From assembly GCA_009780955.1 (NCBI GenBank), contig WQZB01000018.1, positions 1 to 62,059 of the forward strand: DNA of 62,059 nucleotides. The letters are read 5' to 3'. The first letter of the stretch is position 1, and the number at the start of each line of letters is the position of its first letter. This document shows positions 46,048-58,070 of the stretch, piece by piece. The DNA comes from Polyangiaceae bacterium. Lineage in GTDB: Bacteria; Myxococcota_A; Polyangia; Polyangiales; Polyangiaceae. The notes below the pieces were generated by a model, which was given only the letters and a program-made list of their open reading frames with translations, made no database searches and was not told where the DNA came from. The translations under genes and the position numbers were made by a program.

Positions 46048-46984
46048 AATGCCACAAATCTAGAGCAAGCGGAGCATCCAGCTCGTCGGCCGAAGCCTCG
46101 GGTGGATGCGAGCGCGAGGCGATCGTGGCGGCTTGCAACGCATTCGCTTTGTAGGCATGCGCCACGGCCGGGAACGTGCCAGCACGGACCTCTTTTACGT
46201 ACGTGGCAAATGCTTCCACGGCAGCGTCGCCGAGGTTTGCAAAGCGCTTGGCGAACTTTGGTTGATGCTCTCGCGACAAACCGAGCAGATCAGCGCAAAC
46301 AAGGACTTGTCCATCGCAGCCGGCACCGGCACCAATGCCGATCGTTGGCACTGTGAGCGTTCTGGTGATATCCGCGGCAAGGTCGGGTGGAATCGCTTCG
46401 AGCACAACCGCAAAAGCTCCTGCCTGCTGAATTGCAACGGCGTCCGCGAGAACCTTGTTGGCGCTCGCGCCTCGGCCTTGCACCTTGAAGCCACCAAAGG
46501 CGTGCACGCTTTGCGGCGTGAGCCCAACGTGACCCACAACCGGCATGCCTGCGCGAACGATGCGGTAGACCTGCTCCGCAACTTCCTCACCGCCTTCGAG
46601 CTTGACGCTTTCGGCGCCGACCTTCATTAGCTTGCCAGCGCTTTTGACGGCTTGTGCTGGCGAAATTTGATAACTCATAAACGACAAATCACCGACGAGA
46701 TGCGCACGCGTGAGGCCGCGTGCCACCACCCGACAGTGGTACGCCATTTCTTTGAGCGTGACGGGAACGGTCGTGGTGAGGCCTTGAACAACCATCGCGA
46801 GCGAATCACCAACGAGCACCATGTCCACACCCGCCTCGTCGGCGAGCCGGGCCATCGTGTAATCGTATGCCGTGACCATCGCGATCTTCGGTGCGCGCTC
46901 GGGTGAGAGCACTGTCGCCTTTCGCGCGCGAAGTTCGGGTACCCTCACCTTCCTGGAGGTGGAGGTGTTTTGCGATTCATACAT
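46046..46984 (-). CDS. panB: 3-methyl-2-oxobutanoate hydroxymethyltransferase
   Basis: A 312-residue PanB starting MYESQNTSTSRKVRVPELRA. Family markers: KIAMVTAYDYTMARLADEAG (metal and substrate region), DMVLVGDSLAMVVQGLTTTV (Asp ligand), HLVGDLSFMSYQIS, VKLEGGEEVAEQVYRIVRAG, PVVGHVGLTPQSVHAFGGFK, and PTIGIGAGAGCDGQVLVCAD. It makes ketopantoate for pantothenate/CoA. It also links functionally with beta-alanine, the product of the neighbouring pyrimidine operon, which is the other half of pantothenate. Confidence 0.93.
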   Translation of the reverse strand: MYESQNTSTSRKVRVPELRARKATVLSPERAPKIAMVTAYDYTMARLADEAGVDMVLVGDSLAMVVQGLTTTVPVTLKEMAYHCRVVARGLTRAHLVGDLSFMSYQISPAQAVKSAGKLMKVGAESVKLEGGEEVAEQVYRIVRAGMPVVGHVGLTPQSVHAFGGFKVQGRGASANKVLADAVAIQQAGAFAVVLEAIPPDLAADITRTLTVPTIGIGAGAGCDGQVLVCADLLGLSREHQPKFAKRFANLGDAAVEAFATYVKEVRAGTFPAVAHAYKANALQAATIASRSHPPEASADELDAPLALDLWH

Positions 46985-47271
46985 GGGCTGTGGTCGCGGC
47001 CCGCAAACGGGTCCACGCCTTTCTTGCACGGGAAATTTAGCGTGAGCCGGCGGGTGCGGCAAGGATAACCCAGCACGGGAAAAACGGCGCTAGCACAGAT
47101 GGAGCAAAGCCGTGTGTAAAGCCGTGTAGGCGTGTGCAACGGGCGATCCCGTCGCAAGCGACATGCTCGCGCGGCCACGCATCGCAACCAAATGCGGAGA
47201 TGAAGCTCGCACCACAACTGCGAGCACGCAATGCCTTGAAGGTCGAGCCTGGGGTGGGCAAAGTCGATGGC

Positions 47272-50664
<3,393 letters not shown>

Positions 50665-50976
50665 GTACGTGCATTATACACACGTGTCCTATCACCCACA
50701 GGTTTCGCGGCATGACGGACGCGCCCGACCCGTCGCGTTGACGTCGCTGTTCACGTCGAAAGGCGTGGAATTGCTTTTGTCCGTGTTGTAAGCCGCATGT
50801 GCGACGCGAATGGAACGAGTTGCGCACGGCTTTGTAAAGTTGGCTCGATCTGACAGCCCGTATCCTGATATGGGTACTGGAAAAGTTTGGCCTATCTCCA
50901 CGAACATCGTACCCTAACTTACATGTAGGCCTTTTATGTGGGCCAGGTTCGCCTCGTCTCTGGAGACTCAAAAAAA
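50665..50976. other. Intergenic region, no gene recognised
   Basis: These 312 bases between treS and a small membrane protein gene are more AT-rich than the flanks. Open frames on either strand are not protein-like. A promoter for the downstream gene could lie near 50860-50970 (for example around acttacatgtaggcctttta), but no clear -10/-35 pair or hairpin was identified. Confidence 0.5.
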
Positions 50977-51171
50977 ATGAAGCTTACCCCTTGGTACCTC
51001 GCAGCGCTCGCTCCAATTGCCGTTGCCGGTTGTTCAGGAGCGCTCATGGGCCACGTAACCGTGCTCGCCGTCGCGATCGGGATCTTCATTGGCACGCTAT
51101 CGCTCGGTCGCGCGCAGCCGCAGCTAAATGCGGGGGCCGCGTCGTCCAGTCACGTCGACAACAACGCCTAA
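50977..51171 (+). CDS. Small membrane or lipoprotein-like protein
   Basis: A 64-residue protein starting MKLTPWYLAALAPIAVAGCS, which could be a lipoprotein signal (lipobox IAVAGC) or a first transmembrane segment, followed by a second hydrophobic segment (VTVLAVAIGIFIGTLSL) and a polar tail. No family recognised. It lies just upstream of a proline-rich gene on the same strand, and may share its transcript. Confidence 0.5.
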   Translation: MKLTPWYLAALAPIAVAGCSGALMGHVTVLAVAIGIFIGTLSLGRAQPQLNAGAASSSHVDNNA

Positions 51172-51220
51172 AATCAGCTCCAAGCGAAAGCCCACGCGGT
51201 GCGCTAAAACCACGCTCAAG

Positions 51221-51553
51221 TTGACGCGAGTTGGCGGCGGTGAGCGGACCGGAACAGCCTTTTGGCGAGTCGTACTTCTGGCCATGTGCATCTCTGCCGT
51301 TGCCTGCCGGCATGGCGCCACGAGGTCACGTGCGCACGGCCCGTCCGTTGAACACCGACCTCCGCCTGCAGCAACGAGCAAGCGCACTGCGCCACCTCCG
51401 ACCCCTGCGCCCACCGCGCAAAACGCGAAAGCCACGCGGCCCAAAGACTCCTCCACCACGCGCACCACACGAGATGCACGTCCGGCTCCCTCATTCGGAC
51501 CCGAGCCCGCGCCCAATCCGTTGCCGCCGCCTCCGCCTCCACCGTTAAAATAG
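51221..51553 (+). CDS. Proline-rich lipoprotein-like protein
   Basis: About 110 residues from a TTG at 51221. A hydrophobic segment with lipobox-like LLAMCISAVACRHG lies near the N-terminus, followed by a Pro/Thr/Ala/Arg-rich sequence ending in PNPLPPPPPPPLK. Such Pro-rich lipoproteins are common in myxobacteria. The start is uncertain (an ATG at 51284 lies within the hydrophobic segment), and the composition makes it hard to exclude a non-coding frame. Confidence 0.4.
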   Translation: MTRVGGGERTGTAFWRVVLLAMCISAVACRHGATRSRAHGPSVEHRPPPAATSKRTAPPPTPAPTAQNAKATRPKDSSTTRTTRDARPAPSFGPEPAPNPLPPPPPPPLK

Positions 51554-51562
51554 ACCGTTTAC

Positions 51563-51590
51563 GTAGGGGCGTATGGCCATACGCCCCTAC
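51563..51590. repeat. Perfect 28-bp palindrome, identical to one inside preT
   Basis: The half-site GTAGGGGCGTATGG is followed by its exact reverse complement CCATACGCCCCTAC. The same 28 bases occur at 43477-43504. It lies between the convergent proline-rich gene (stop at 51553) and moxR (stop at 51610), where a bidirectional terminator would be useful. Confidence 0.85.
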
Positions 51591-51609
51591 CCGCATCGCC
51601 AACGCGGTC

Positions 51610-52680
51610 CTACCCGACACTCGCGAGAACGCTTTTCAGCACGTCGGTATCGGATACGCCTTCCGCTTCGGCGCGGTAGCTCATCACGAGGCGGTGGCGC
51701 AGGACAGGCACGACCAGAGCGCGCACGTCATCGATGTCGGCGGCAGCCTCGCCGCGCAACGCCGCGCGCGCTTTGGCCGCGAGCACAAGGGCCTGCGAAC
51801 CGCGAGGTCCAGCGCCGAAGCGAACGTATTCGCGAACCTCGTTCGGCACATCGTTCGACGCTTCTCCTCGCGCTGCTCCTTCGCCCGGTCGTGTTGCCCG
51901 CCCAAGCGCCACTGCGAGGGACACCGCTGCGTCGGTCACTGGAATGCGCGGCACGAGCGATTGCAGCGCTCGCATTTCGTTTGCGGTTAGCACACGCGGA
52001 ACCGTCCCAATGTTGGCGCTGGTGGTTCGACGCGCGATTTCGCACTCTTCTGCCTTGGATGGGTATTCGACGTGGACCTCGAGCAAAAACCGGTCGAGCT
52101 GCGCTTCGGGTAAAGGATACGTGCCTTCTTGCTCGATTGGGTTTCGTGTTGCGAAAACCTGAAATGGATCGGGCAAAGGATGCGTGGTTGTGCCCACGGT
52201 TACGCGACGCTCTTGCATTGCTTGAAGAAGCGCAGCTTGCGTTTTCGGTGGCGTGCGGTTGATTTCGTCGGCAAGGATCAAATTGTGGAAAATGGGGCCT
52301 TGTAAAAAGCGCACACGGCGGCGCACGCCACCTTGGTTGTCTTCGTCTTCCTGCAGCACGTCGGTGCCCGTAATGTCGGCAGGAAGCAAGTCGGGAGTGA
52401 ACTGAACGCGGCCGAAAGACAAGTCGAGCGCTTCAGCAAGCGAGGCAACGAGCAGTGTTTTGGCAAGACCAGGCACACCAACGAGCAGGGCATGGCCCCG
52501 CGCAAGCAAGGCCACGAGCATCAGGTCGATGACGCTTTCTTGCCCGACAACGCGCGCAGCAATGGCCTTCTGCAGGTCGGCCCTTGCCTGCGAGGCCCGC
52601 GTAAGCAGCTCCGTGTCGCTTGGCGCAGCGTCGTTTTTCGAAGCGTTTTGCGTCGATTCCGAGACGGACGTGGCGCTCAC
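51610..52680 (-). CDS. MoxR-family AAA+ ATPase
   Basis: A 356-residue protein with Walker A LVGVPGLAKTLLV (about residue 65), Walker B HNLILADEINRTPPKTQAAL, sensor FQVFATRNPIEQEGTYPLPE (the MoxR hallmark 'ATqNPiE.eGtYpLpeAqlDRF'), and a C-terminal lid with RASLVLAAKARA-like ALVLAAKARAALRGEAAADI. The GTG at 52680 follows AGAGGA and is preferred to 52698. MoxR proteins usually act with a VWA-domain protein in complex maturation; no such gene is in the window. Confidence 0.9.
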   Translation of the reverse strand: MSATSVSESTQNASKNDAAPSDTELLTRASQARADLQKAIAARVVGQESVIDLMLVALLARGHALLVGVPGLAKTLLVASLAEALDLSFGRVQFTPDLLPADITGTDVLQEDEDNQGGVRRRVRFLQGPIFHNLILADEINRTPPKTQAALLQAMQERRVTVGTTTHPLPDPFQVFATRNPIEQEGTYPLPEAQLDRFLLEVHVEYPSKAEECEIARRTTSANIGTVPRVLTANEMRALQSLVPRIPVTDAAVSLAVALGRATRPGEGAARGEASNDVPNEVREYVRFGAGPRGSQALVLAAKARAALRGEAAADIDDVRALVVPVLRHRLVMSYRAEAEGVSDTDVLKSVLASVG

Positions 52681-52827
52681 AATGCGTCCTCTTTGCACGC
52701 GGAAGGGCTCGCTGTCAAAGTCCTGCCTATTATAATGACCGCTTTTCGAAAGCGGTCTGTGGCTCGCAGTCGCGCTCGTAGACTACCACCGTCTTGCTAG
52801 GTTACTTCTGGCGAACGGCACTAGCCA

Positions 52828-53829
52828 ATGAAGACGAACCTTCGACGACTTCTCGCTTCCATGTTGCTCGGCGTCTGCATTTACGGCGCCTTTGCTGTTT
52901 ATAGCGGGCTGGGCAAAATCGGCGATTCGCTCGCCCATTTTCACGCCCTAGCCTTCGTTTTGGCGTGTGCGCTTGCGTTCAGCAACTACATGATTCGTTT
53001 CCTCAAGTGGGAATTCTACCTTGCACGCCTCGGCATTCGCGGTGTCAAAAAGACCGATAGCTTTCTCACCTTTCTCTCGGGCTTCGTGCTCACCGTAACA
53101 CCGGGCAAGATCGGCGAAGTTTTCAAGTCATTTATTTTGGCGGAAACGCATGGCGTGCCAATGACTCAAACGGCGCCGATCGTCGTTGCCGAGCGCGCCA
53201 CCGATGTCATTGGCATCGTTGTTCTCATCGTCATAGGGTCGCTCAGCTTCTCGGGTGGGCTTGTCTGGGCAGGCGTTGGTGCTGCCCTTGTGGTGGTGTT
53301 GCTTGCGATCGTTGCAAACCGCAGGCTTTCGCTCGCGCTCATTGCAACTGTAGGCCGGTTGCCCGGTCGCATCGGCAAATTAGCTCCGAAGCTCAACGCC
53401 GCGTATGGCAGCCTTGCGACGATGCTGCACCCGCGAAACCTCATCGTACCGAGCGTTCTTTCCTCTGCAGCGTGGCTGCTCGAGTGCCTTGCGCTATGGG
53501 GTATTTTGCACGGTTTCGGACTTCCGATCTCCGTGACGCGCGCGATGTTCTTTTACGCAACGGGCACCCTTGCTGGTGCCATTGTCCCCACGCCCGGCGG
53601 TCTTGGCGTTACCGAAGGCTTGCTCATGGCGCAGATGACCGAGCTCAGTCATGTTGACAACGGCATTGCCACGGCTGCGATGATCCTCGTGCGCTTTGCA
53701 ACGCTTTGGTTCGCTGTCGTCGTTGGGTTCGTCGCGCTCTCGCTCATGAAGCGCCGCTACCCAGGCCTTCTCGCAAAGGACGCGGAGCCGGCCAAAACCA
53801 CAGCCGAAACTGAAACTGAAATCGCTTAG
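52828..53829 (+). CDS. Flippase-like / UPF0104-type integral membrane protein
   Basis: A 333-residue polytopic protein with about eight transmembrane helices. Family markers of the lysylphosphatidylglycerol-synthase transmembrane/flippase-like group: YMIRFLKWEFYLARLG ('w.yll...'), FLSGFVLTVTPGKIGEVFKS ('s.....pgk.Gel.k'), VVAERATDVIGIVVL ('vl.eR..D'), and GAIVPTPGGLGVTEGLLMAQ ('PtPGGlG..E'). The tail is Thr/Glu-rich. It probably transfers or modifies lipids. Convergent with the RluD-type gene, overlapping by 4 bp. Confidence 0.82.
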   Translation: MKTNLRRLLASMLLGVCIYGAFAVYSGLGKIGDSLAHFHALAFVLACALAFSNYMIRFLKWEFYLARLGIRGVKKTDSFLTFLSGFVLTVTPGKIGEVFKSFILAETHGVPMTQTAPIVVAERATDVIGIVVLIVIGSLSFSGGLVWAGVGAALVVVLLAIVANRRLSLALIATVGRLPGRIGKLAPKLNAAYGSLATMLHPRNLIVPSVLSSAAWLLECLALWGILHGFGLPISVTRAMFFYATGTLAGAIVPTPGGLGVTEGLLMAQMTELSHVDNGIATAAMILVRFATLWFAVVVGFVALSLMKRRYPGLLAKDAEPAKTTAETETEIA

Positions 53830-54806
53830 GGCATGGTTTGAAGCACGGCGAGCGCAGCTTGAAAATCGGCGGGAGGACTCGAATCGAATCGAACTTTGGC
53901 GCCCGTTGTCGGGTGCACGAAACCAAGGAGGCGCGCGTGCAGCGCTGGCCGCCCAAGCGACTCGGCAATCTCGCGAAGCACAGGAGGCTTCGGCATTTTG
54001 CCATAAAGATCATCGCCAAGGATTGGCGTTTGGTTCTCGGCAAGATGAACGCGGATCTGGTGCGTGCGGCCTGTTTCGAGGCGGCAGGCAACGAGCGTGG
54101 CTGCGCCCAATGCGAAGCTTTCGAGCGGGCGAACATGCGTGATGGCACGCTTGCCAATCGTCACCTTGGACGAAAACTTCACGCGGCTTTGCGGATGGCG
54201 ACCATGCAACGTGTTGAACGTTGCCGCGGTTACGCGACCCGTGCAAATTGCAATGTATTCTCGTTCGATCGCATGACTGGCAAACTGCGCCTTGAGGTGT
54301 TCGCGCGCGCGACTGTGACGTGCGACCACCATGAGCCCGCTCGTTCCTTTGTCGAGACGGTGTACAATGCCAGGACGGGTTCGGTCGCATTGGGGATCGC
54401 AATCGGGTGAGTTAAACACGCCACGAGCAAGCAAGCCATTGACGAGCGTGCCCGACCAATGGCCGCATGCAGGGTGCACGACAAGCCCCGGCGGCTTGTC
54501 AACGACGACAATCGCCTCGTCGATGTAGACAATCTCGAAGTCGATGCCAGCCTCAGCAAGGGCTTGCGTTGCTGGTGGCGCCGCAGGTTCAATACAAACG
54601 CGAGCGCCCTCACGAAGCTTGTCAGCCGCTTTTTTGACGACGCCGTCAACGGTCACGCCACCGCTACCAATCCAGCGCTGAAGCTCTGCGCGCGACGGGC
54701 CATCGTCTACAGATAGCTTCGATGCGAGAAATCGATCGAGCCTTGTGCCTTTGCCTTCGCGCGGGACAAAAAGCACAATCGACTTTTTTGCCTCGGCCTG
54801 ATTCAC
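53826..54806 (-). CDS. RluA-family pseudouridine synthase (RluD-like)
   Basis: A 326-residue protein. The N-terminal S4 RNA-binding domain is TRLDRFLASKLSVDDGPSRA, then ELQRWIGSGGVTVDGVVKKA. The catalytic part has IVYIDEAIVVVDKPPGLVVHPA, then GIVHRLDKGTSGLMVVAR with catalytic Asp in HRLDKGTSG, TLHGRHPQSRVKFSS and RLETGRTHQIRVHLAENQ. It would modify rRNA (23S, RluD-like) or similar substrates. No neighbour in a clear operon. Confidence 0.93.
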   Translation of the reverse strand: MNQAEAKKSIVLFVPREGKGTRLDRFLASKLSVDDGPSRAELQRWIGSGGVTVDGVVKKAADKLREGARVCIEPAAPPATQALAEAGIDFEIVYIDEAIVVVDKPPGLVVHPACGHWSGTLVNGLLARGVFNSPDCDPQCDRTRPGIVHRLDKGTSGLMVVARHSRAREHLKAQFASHAIEREYIAICTGRVTAATFNTLHGRHPQSRVKFSSKVTIGKRAITHVRPLESFALGAATLVACRLETGRTHQIRVHLAENQTPILGDDLYGKMPKPPVLREIAESLGRPALHARLLGFVHPTTGAKVRFDSSPPADFQAALAVLQTMP

Positions 54807-54827
54807 GGCGCGAGGAGCGAGTCGCTT

Positions 54828-54972
54828 AGAGCATGTTTACCAGCCGTCGCGAGCGACGTGACGCCAAGGCGGGCCCGAGGAGCCCGCGTAAGCGTACGTT
54901 GGGGTACGTGCGCAGGCACCGCAGGGACCAACGAAGGCATCGCGGCGCGCAGCAGGCTGGGAAACATGCTCT
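54828..54972. repeat. 145-bp structured element, copy 1
   Basis: Ends AGAGCATGTTTACCAGCC (54828-54845) and GGCTGGGAAACATGCTCT (54955-54972) form an 18-base terminal inverted repeat with one G/T wobble. Inside are a conserved CGAGGAGCCCGCGTAAGCGT block (54879 onward), a GTACGT stem and GTGCGCAGGCACCGCAG. Copy 2 is at 57377-57520 and a short copy at 58071-58121. This copy directly abuts the stop codon of the 87-residue gene on the minus strand. Confidence 0.85.
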
Positions 54973-55235
54973 TACCAGATCGTCGATTTGATGTGCCCTT
55001 TGGCCTTGATAAGAATGTCGACCAAGGCGCGGTCGTAAAAGTTTCGTGCGTAAAGCTCGGCGGCAACACGACGCTTGTAGAGTGCACGACCTTCTTCGAT
55101 CTCTTCGGCGAGGGTCTCAAAGAGATTGTCGTTCGTGATGCCGCTAATAATCTTTTCCTCGTTGTAGAGGCTGAGATCACTGGCGATGGCACGAGCAAGA
55201 CGGCGCGCAGCTTCTTCGGTCTCGATAAGCGGCAT
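54972..55235 (-). CDS. Conserved hypothetical helical protein
   Basis: An 87-residue protein starting MPLIETEEAARRLARAIASD and ending AKGHIKSTIW. It is highly charged and helical: DLSLYNEEKIISGITNDNLF, EEIEEGRALYKRRVAAELYA, FYDRALVDILI. Proteins with this pattern are, as far as I recall, conserved in myxobacteria and related groups with no assigned role. Start at 55235 is clear because the upstream frame is repeat sequence (55310-55457). Divergent from the acyl-AMP ligase gene. Confidence 0.7.
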   Translation of the reverse strand: MPLIETEEAARRLARAIASDLSLYNEEKIISGITNDNLFETLAEEIEEGRALYKRRVAAELYARNFYDRALVDILIKAKGHIKSTIW

Positions 55236-55309
55236 CTGGATAATCTCCCTCTGCCAGTATCGCGAACAGACACCACGCCTGTCAATGAAGGGGCAACGAA
55301 CCGGTCGCA

Positions 55310-55457
55310 GGGTCGAAACGAACCGGTCGACTCCACAGTGTACGGGGCCACGAGAACGAAACGCCCGGAAACAAACCTGTGCGACGGCGAGAGGTTCGTT
55401 TCGACCCCTCGCTTGTCGTAGGGTCGAAACGAACCGGTCGACTCCACAGTGTACGGG
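55310..55457. repeat. 37-bp direct repeats and a 15-bp inverted repeat before the acyl-AMP ligase gene
   Basis: The same 37 bases (starting GGGTCGAAACGAACCGG and ending CAGTGTACGGG) occur at 55310-55346 and 55421-55457. Upstream of the second copy GGTTCGTTTCGACCC (55393-55407) is the exact reverse complement of GGGTCGAAACGAACC (55421-55435). A partial copy (acgaaccggtcg) lies near 55296. They lie in the divergent promoter region between the 87-residue gene and the ligase gene. Confidence 0.75.
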
Positions 55458-55474
55458 TACTAGTAGGAACAACG

Positions 55475-57358
55475 ATGCCGATCGCGTCAGCCAACGCCGA
55501 CTTCCCTTCCTTTCCTACGTTCGCGCACGCCATCGAAAACGCGGCCAAGGCCGACCCAACACTCGGCTTCCGTTTCGTGCCGGACGACGGCGTGCCAGGC
55601 TTCGCCGCAAACGCTGCAAGTGAGGCATCGTTTTCGTACACCGCCCTCGAGCGGTCGAGCGCGCGCTATGGCGGTGCGCTGCAGGCCCTCGGCCTCGAAA
55701 AAGGCGACCGCGTCGCACTCATTCTCCCGGCGAACGAGGACTTCGTTCTTTGCTTTTTCGGCGCTGTCCGCGCAGGCATCATTCCCGTGCCGATCTACCC
55801 GCCGCTCGGCATCGGCCAGCTTCAAACCTATCTTGACAACACGCGCCACATCGTTGCGAAAAGCGGCGCCAAGGCACTCGTCACCACAGCGCAAATCAAG
55901 CGCCTGCTAGGCACCGTGCAAGCCGCCTCTCCAGCGCTCGAGCAGGTTGTCGCCGTCGAAGCCATTCGCGAGTCGCTCGAGCCTCTCAAAGCCGTCAAGC
56001 TGCAGCCCGACGACGTCGTATTCCTCCAGTTCACGAGCGGCTCGACCTCGCGCCCAAAGGGCGTAAGGCTCACGCACGCGAACCTCATGGCGAACGTCAA
56101 GTGCATCATGCACGACGGCCTTCGCATGACCCCCGACGATACGGGGATCTCATGGTTGCCGCTCTACCACGACATGGGGCTCATTGGTTTCGTGCTCGCG
56201 CCGCTCGTGTACCGAACGCCCATTGTTTTTCTGCCGCCGCTGCTCTTTCTCAAGCGCCCAGTGAGTTGGTTTCAAGCCATTACCCGCCACAAAGGAACCA
56301 TCGCGTATGCGCCGAATTTCGCCTACGCTTTGTGCCTCAAACGCATCCGCGAACGAGAGCTCGCCGCCATCGACTTGTCGAGTTGGCGCGTTGCCGGCTG
56401 CGGTGCCGAACCCATTCGCCCTGAAACACTCGAAACCTTCGCAACGACCTTTGGCAAGGTTGGCTTCCACCCGCAGGCGCTCTTGCCGTCGTACGGCATG
56501 GCCGAATCGTCGCTCGCCATCACTTTTAGTGAGCTCGGAGAAGGCATCAAAACCCTCTCGGTCGACAGCGAAGTGCTCTGGACTGACAACGTCGCCAAGA
56601 AGGTCGACGCTACTAGTGAGCGCGCAATAAGGCTCGTTTCGTGCGGGAAAAGATTCCCCCTTCACGACGTTGCGATTTTCGCGGTCGACGACGACGAAAG
56701 CGTGAGCGCGCTGCCTGAAGGACGCGTTGGCGAGATCCGCCTCAAGGGCCCAAGCGTGATGAAAAGCTACTGGGAAGACGCCGAACTCACGCGCAATGCA
56801 TTCGCTGGCGCGTGGCTGAAAACGGGCGATCTTGGCTTGCTCGATGAGGGACGCCTCTTCATTTGCGGCCGCTCGAAAGAGGTCATTATTCTGAACGGGC
56901 GCAACTACTACCCGCAAGACATCGAGTGGCAGGCAAGCCAGGTCGACGGCGTTCGCAAGGGCAACGTCATTGCCTTTGGCTCTCGCGACCCAGCCGGCTT
57001 GGAACGCGATCGCGAGAGGATTGTCGTCGCATTCGAGGCGCAAGACGCCCCGAAAGATCTCGACGCAAAAGCACTTGCTGCCGCACGAGCGCCTGTTGCC
57101 GCAGCGGTGCGCAAGGCCGTGCAAGAAGGCATGGGTCTCGTTCTCGACGACGTCGTGCCGCTTGCCCATGGCATTTTGCCAAAGACATCGAGCGGCAAGC
57201 TTCAGCGCGCCAAAGTACGCGAGCTCTATGAAAACGGTCAGCTTTTTGCCCGCAAGGGCATGCGCGCCAACGACAAGCTAGGCATGCTCAAAGAAGCCGC
57301 GAAAAGCCAGTTATCGTACTTTCGGCTCGCCGTTCTTGGCGGTCGAAAAAAGGATTGA
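55475..57358 (+). CDS. Fatty acyl-AMP ligase (FadD32-type)
   Basis: A 627-residue adenylate-forming enzyme. Core motifs: FLQFTSGSTSRPKGVRLTHA (P-loop A3), SWLPLYHDMGLIGFVLAPL (FAAL-type substrate region), LLPSYGMAESSLAITF (A5), AWLKTGDLGLLDEGRLFICG (A7) and LPKTSSGKLQRAKVRELY (A10, catalytic Lys). The 'YHDMGLIG' and lack of a C-terminal carrier domain fit stand-alone fatty acyl-AMP ligases that load acyl chains onto carrier proteins for lipids or polyketides. Usual partners (PKS, ACP) are not in the window. Confidence 0.88.
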   Translation: MPIASANADFPSFPTFAHAIENAAKADPTLGFRFVPDDGVPGFAANAASEASFSYTALERSSARYGGALQALGLEKGDRVALILPANEDFVLCFFGAVRAGIIPVPIYPPLGIGQLQTYLDNTRHIVAKSGAKALVTTAQIKRLLGTVQAASPALEQVVAVEAIRESLEPLKAVKLQPDDVVFLQFTSGSTSRPKGVRLTHANLMANVKCIMHDGLRMTPDDTGISWLPLYHDMGLIGFVLAPLVYRTPIVFLPPLLFLKRPVSWFQAITRHKGTIAYAPNFAYALCLKRIRERELAAIDLSSWRVAGCGAEPIRPETLETFATTFGKVGFHPQALLPSYGMAESSLAITFSELGEGIKTLSVDSEVLWTDNVAKKVDATSERAIRLVSCGKRFPLHDVAIFAVDDDESVSALPEGRVGEIRLKGPSVMKSYWEDAELTRNAFAGAWLKTGDLGLLDEGRLFICGRSKEVIILNGRNYYPQDIEWQASQVDGVRKGNVIAFGSRDPAGLERDRERIVVAFEAQDAPKDLDAKALAAARAPVAAAVRKAVQEGMGLVLDDVVPLAHGILPKTSSGKLQRAKVRELYENGQLFARKGMRANDKLGMLKEAAKSQLSYFRLAVLGGRKKD

Positions 57359-57376
57359 AGAATTCTCGTTCTTCTT

Positions 57377-57520
57377 AGAGGATGTTTACCAGCCGTCGCG
57401 AGCGAATTGAGGCTAGGGCGGACGCGAGGAGCCCGCGTAAGCGTACTTGTCGTACGTGCGCAGGCACCGCAGCGCCCAACCGACGCACCGATTCGCGCAG
57501 CAGGCTGGTAAACATCCTCT
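57377..57520. repeat. 144-bp structured element, copy 2
   Basis: Ends AGAGGATGTTTACCAGCC (57377-57394) and GGCTGGTAAACATCCTCT (57503-57520) form a perfect 18-bp inverted repeat. Against copy 1, the fifth base of the left arm changes C to G and the matching base on the right changes G to C, so pairing is kept. Internal CGAGGAGCCCGCGTAAGCGT and GTGCGCAGGCACCGCAG blocks are shared with copy 1. It starts 18 bp after the acyl-AMP ligase stop. Confidence 0.85.
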
Positions 57521-57633
57521 TACTACGGTGCGTCCCCTGTAAGAGGTGGGGGCAGTAGTTTTTAAGGGCACGACTGCAAACCGTCGCGAGCGTCACAAGA
57601 TGACGCCCATAAAGAAAGTAAGGAGAAACAAGC

Positions 57634-58050
57634 ATGAAATTGCATGGGTCGAAAACACACCAGAACCTCAAAGACGCCTTTGCCGGCGAGTCGCAGGCCA
57701 ATCGCCGCTACCTTTACTTCGCACAGCAGGCAGACGTCGAAGGGCTCCCCGAAATTGCCGGCAACTTCAAAGAAACGGCCGACGGCGAGACGGGCCACGC
57801 GCACGGGCACTTGAAGTACCTGTCGCAGGTTGGTGATCCAGCGACGGGCCTGCCCATCGGCGACTCAGAAAAAAACCTCAAAAGCGCCATTGCCGGCGAA
57901 ACGCACGAGTACGAAACCATGTACCCAGGCATGATGAAAACCGCACGCGAGGAAGGCTTCAACGACATCGCCGAGTGGTTCGAAACACTTGCAAAGGCCG
58001 AAAAGAGCCATGCCGGTCGTTTCCAGAAAATGCTCGACACCCTCAAGTAA
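57634..58050 (+). CDS. Rubrerythrin-like di-iron protein without rubredoxin domain
   Basis: A 138-residue protein consisting of the rubrerythrin four-helix bundle: [20 protein letters not shown] (first E..Q/N motif with metal Glu), [19 protein letters not shown] ('E..H' ligands), [20 protein letters not shown] and [20 protein letters not shown] ('E..H'). The C-terminal rubredoxin-like CxxC domain of classic rubrerythrin is absent. It likely reduces hydrogen peroxide in a system with the downstream Fe-S and DUF3501 genes. Confidence 0.9.
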   Translation: MKLHGSKTHQNLKDAFAGESQANRRYLYFAQQADVEGLPEIAGNFKETADGETGHAHGHLKYLSQVGDPATGLPIGDSEKNLKSAIAGETHEYETMYPGMMKTAREEGFNDIAEWFETLAKAEKSHAGRFQKMLDTLK

Positions 58051-58070
58051 TTTGCATACTGCACGCTTTC

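Noticed and set aside
51124..51620. Minus-strand frames opposite the proline-rich lipoprotein-like gene
   Set aside because: They lack a signal peptide or domain and are Arg/Ala-rich; the plus frame has a lipobox, although its own confidence is low.
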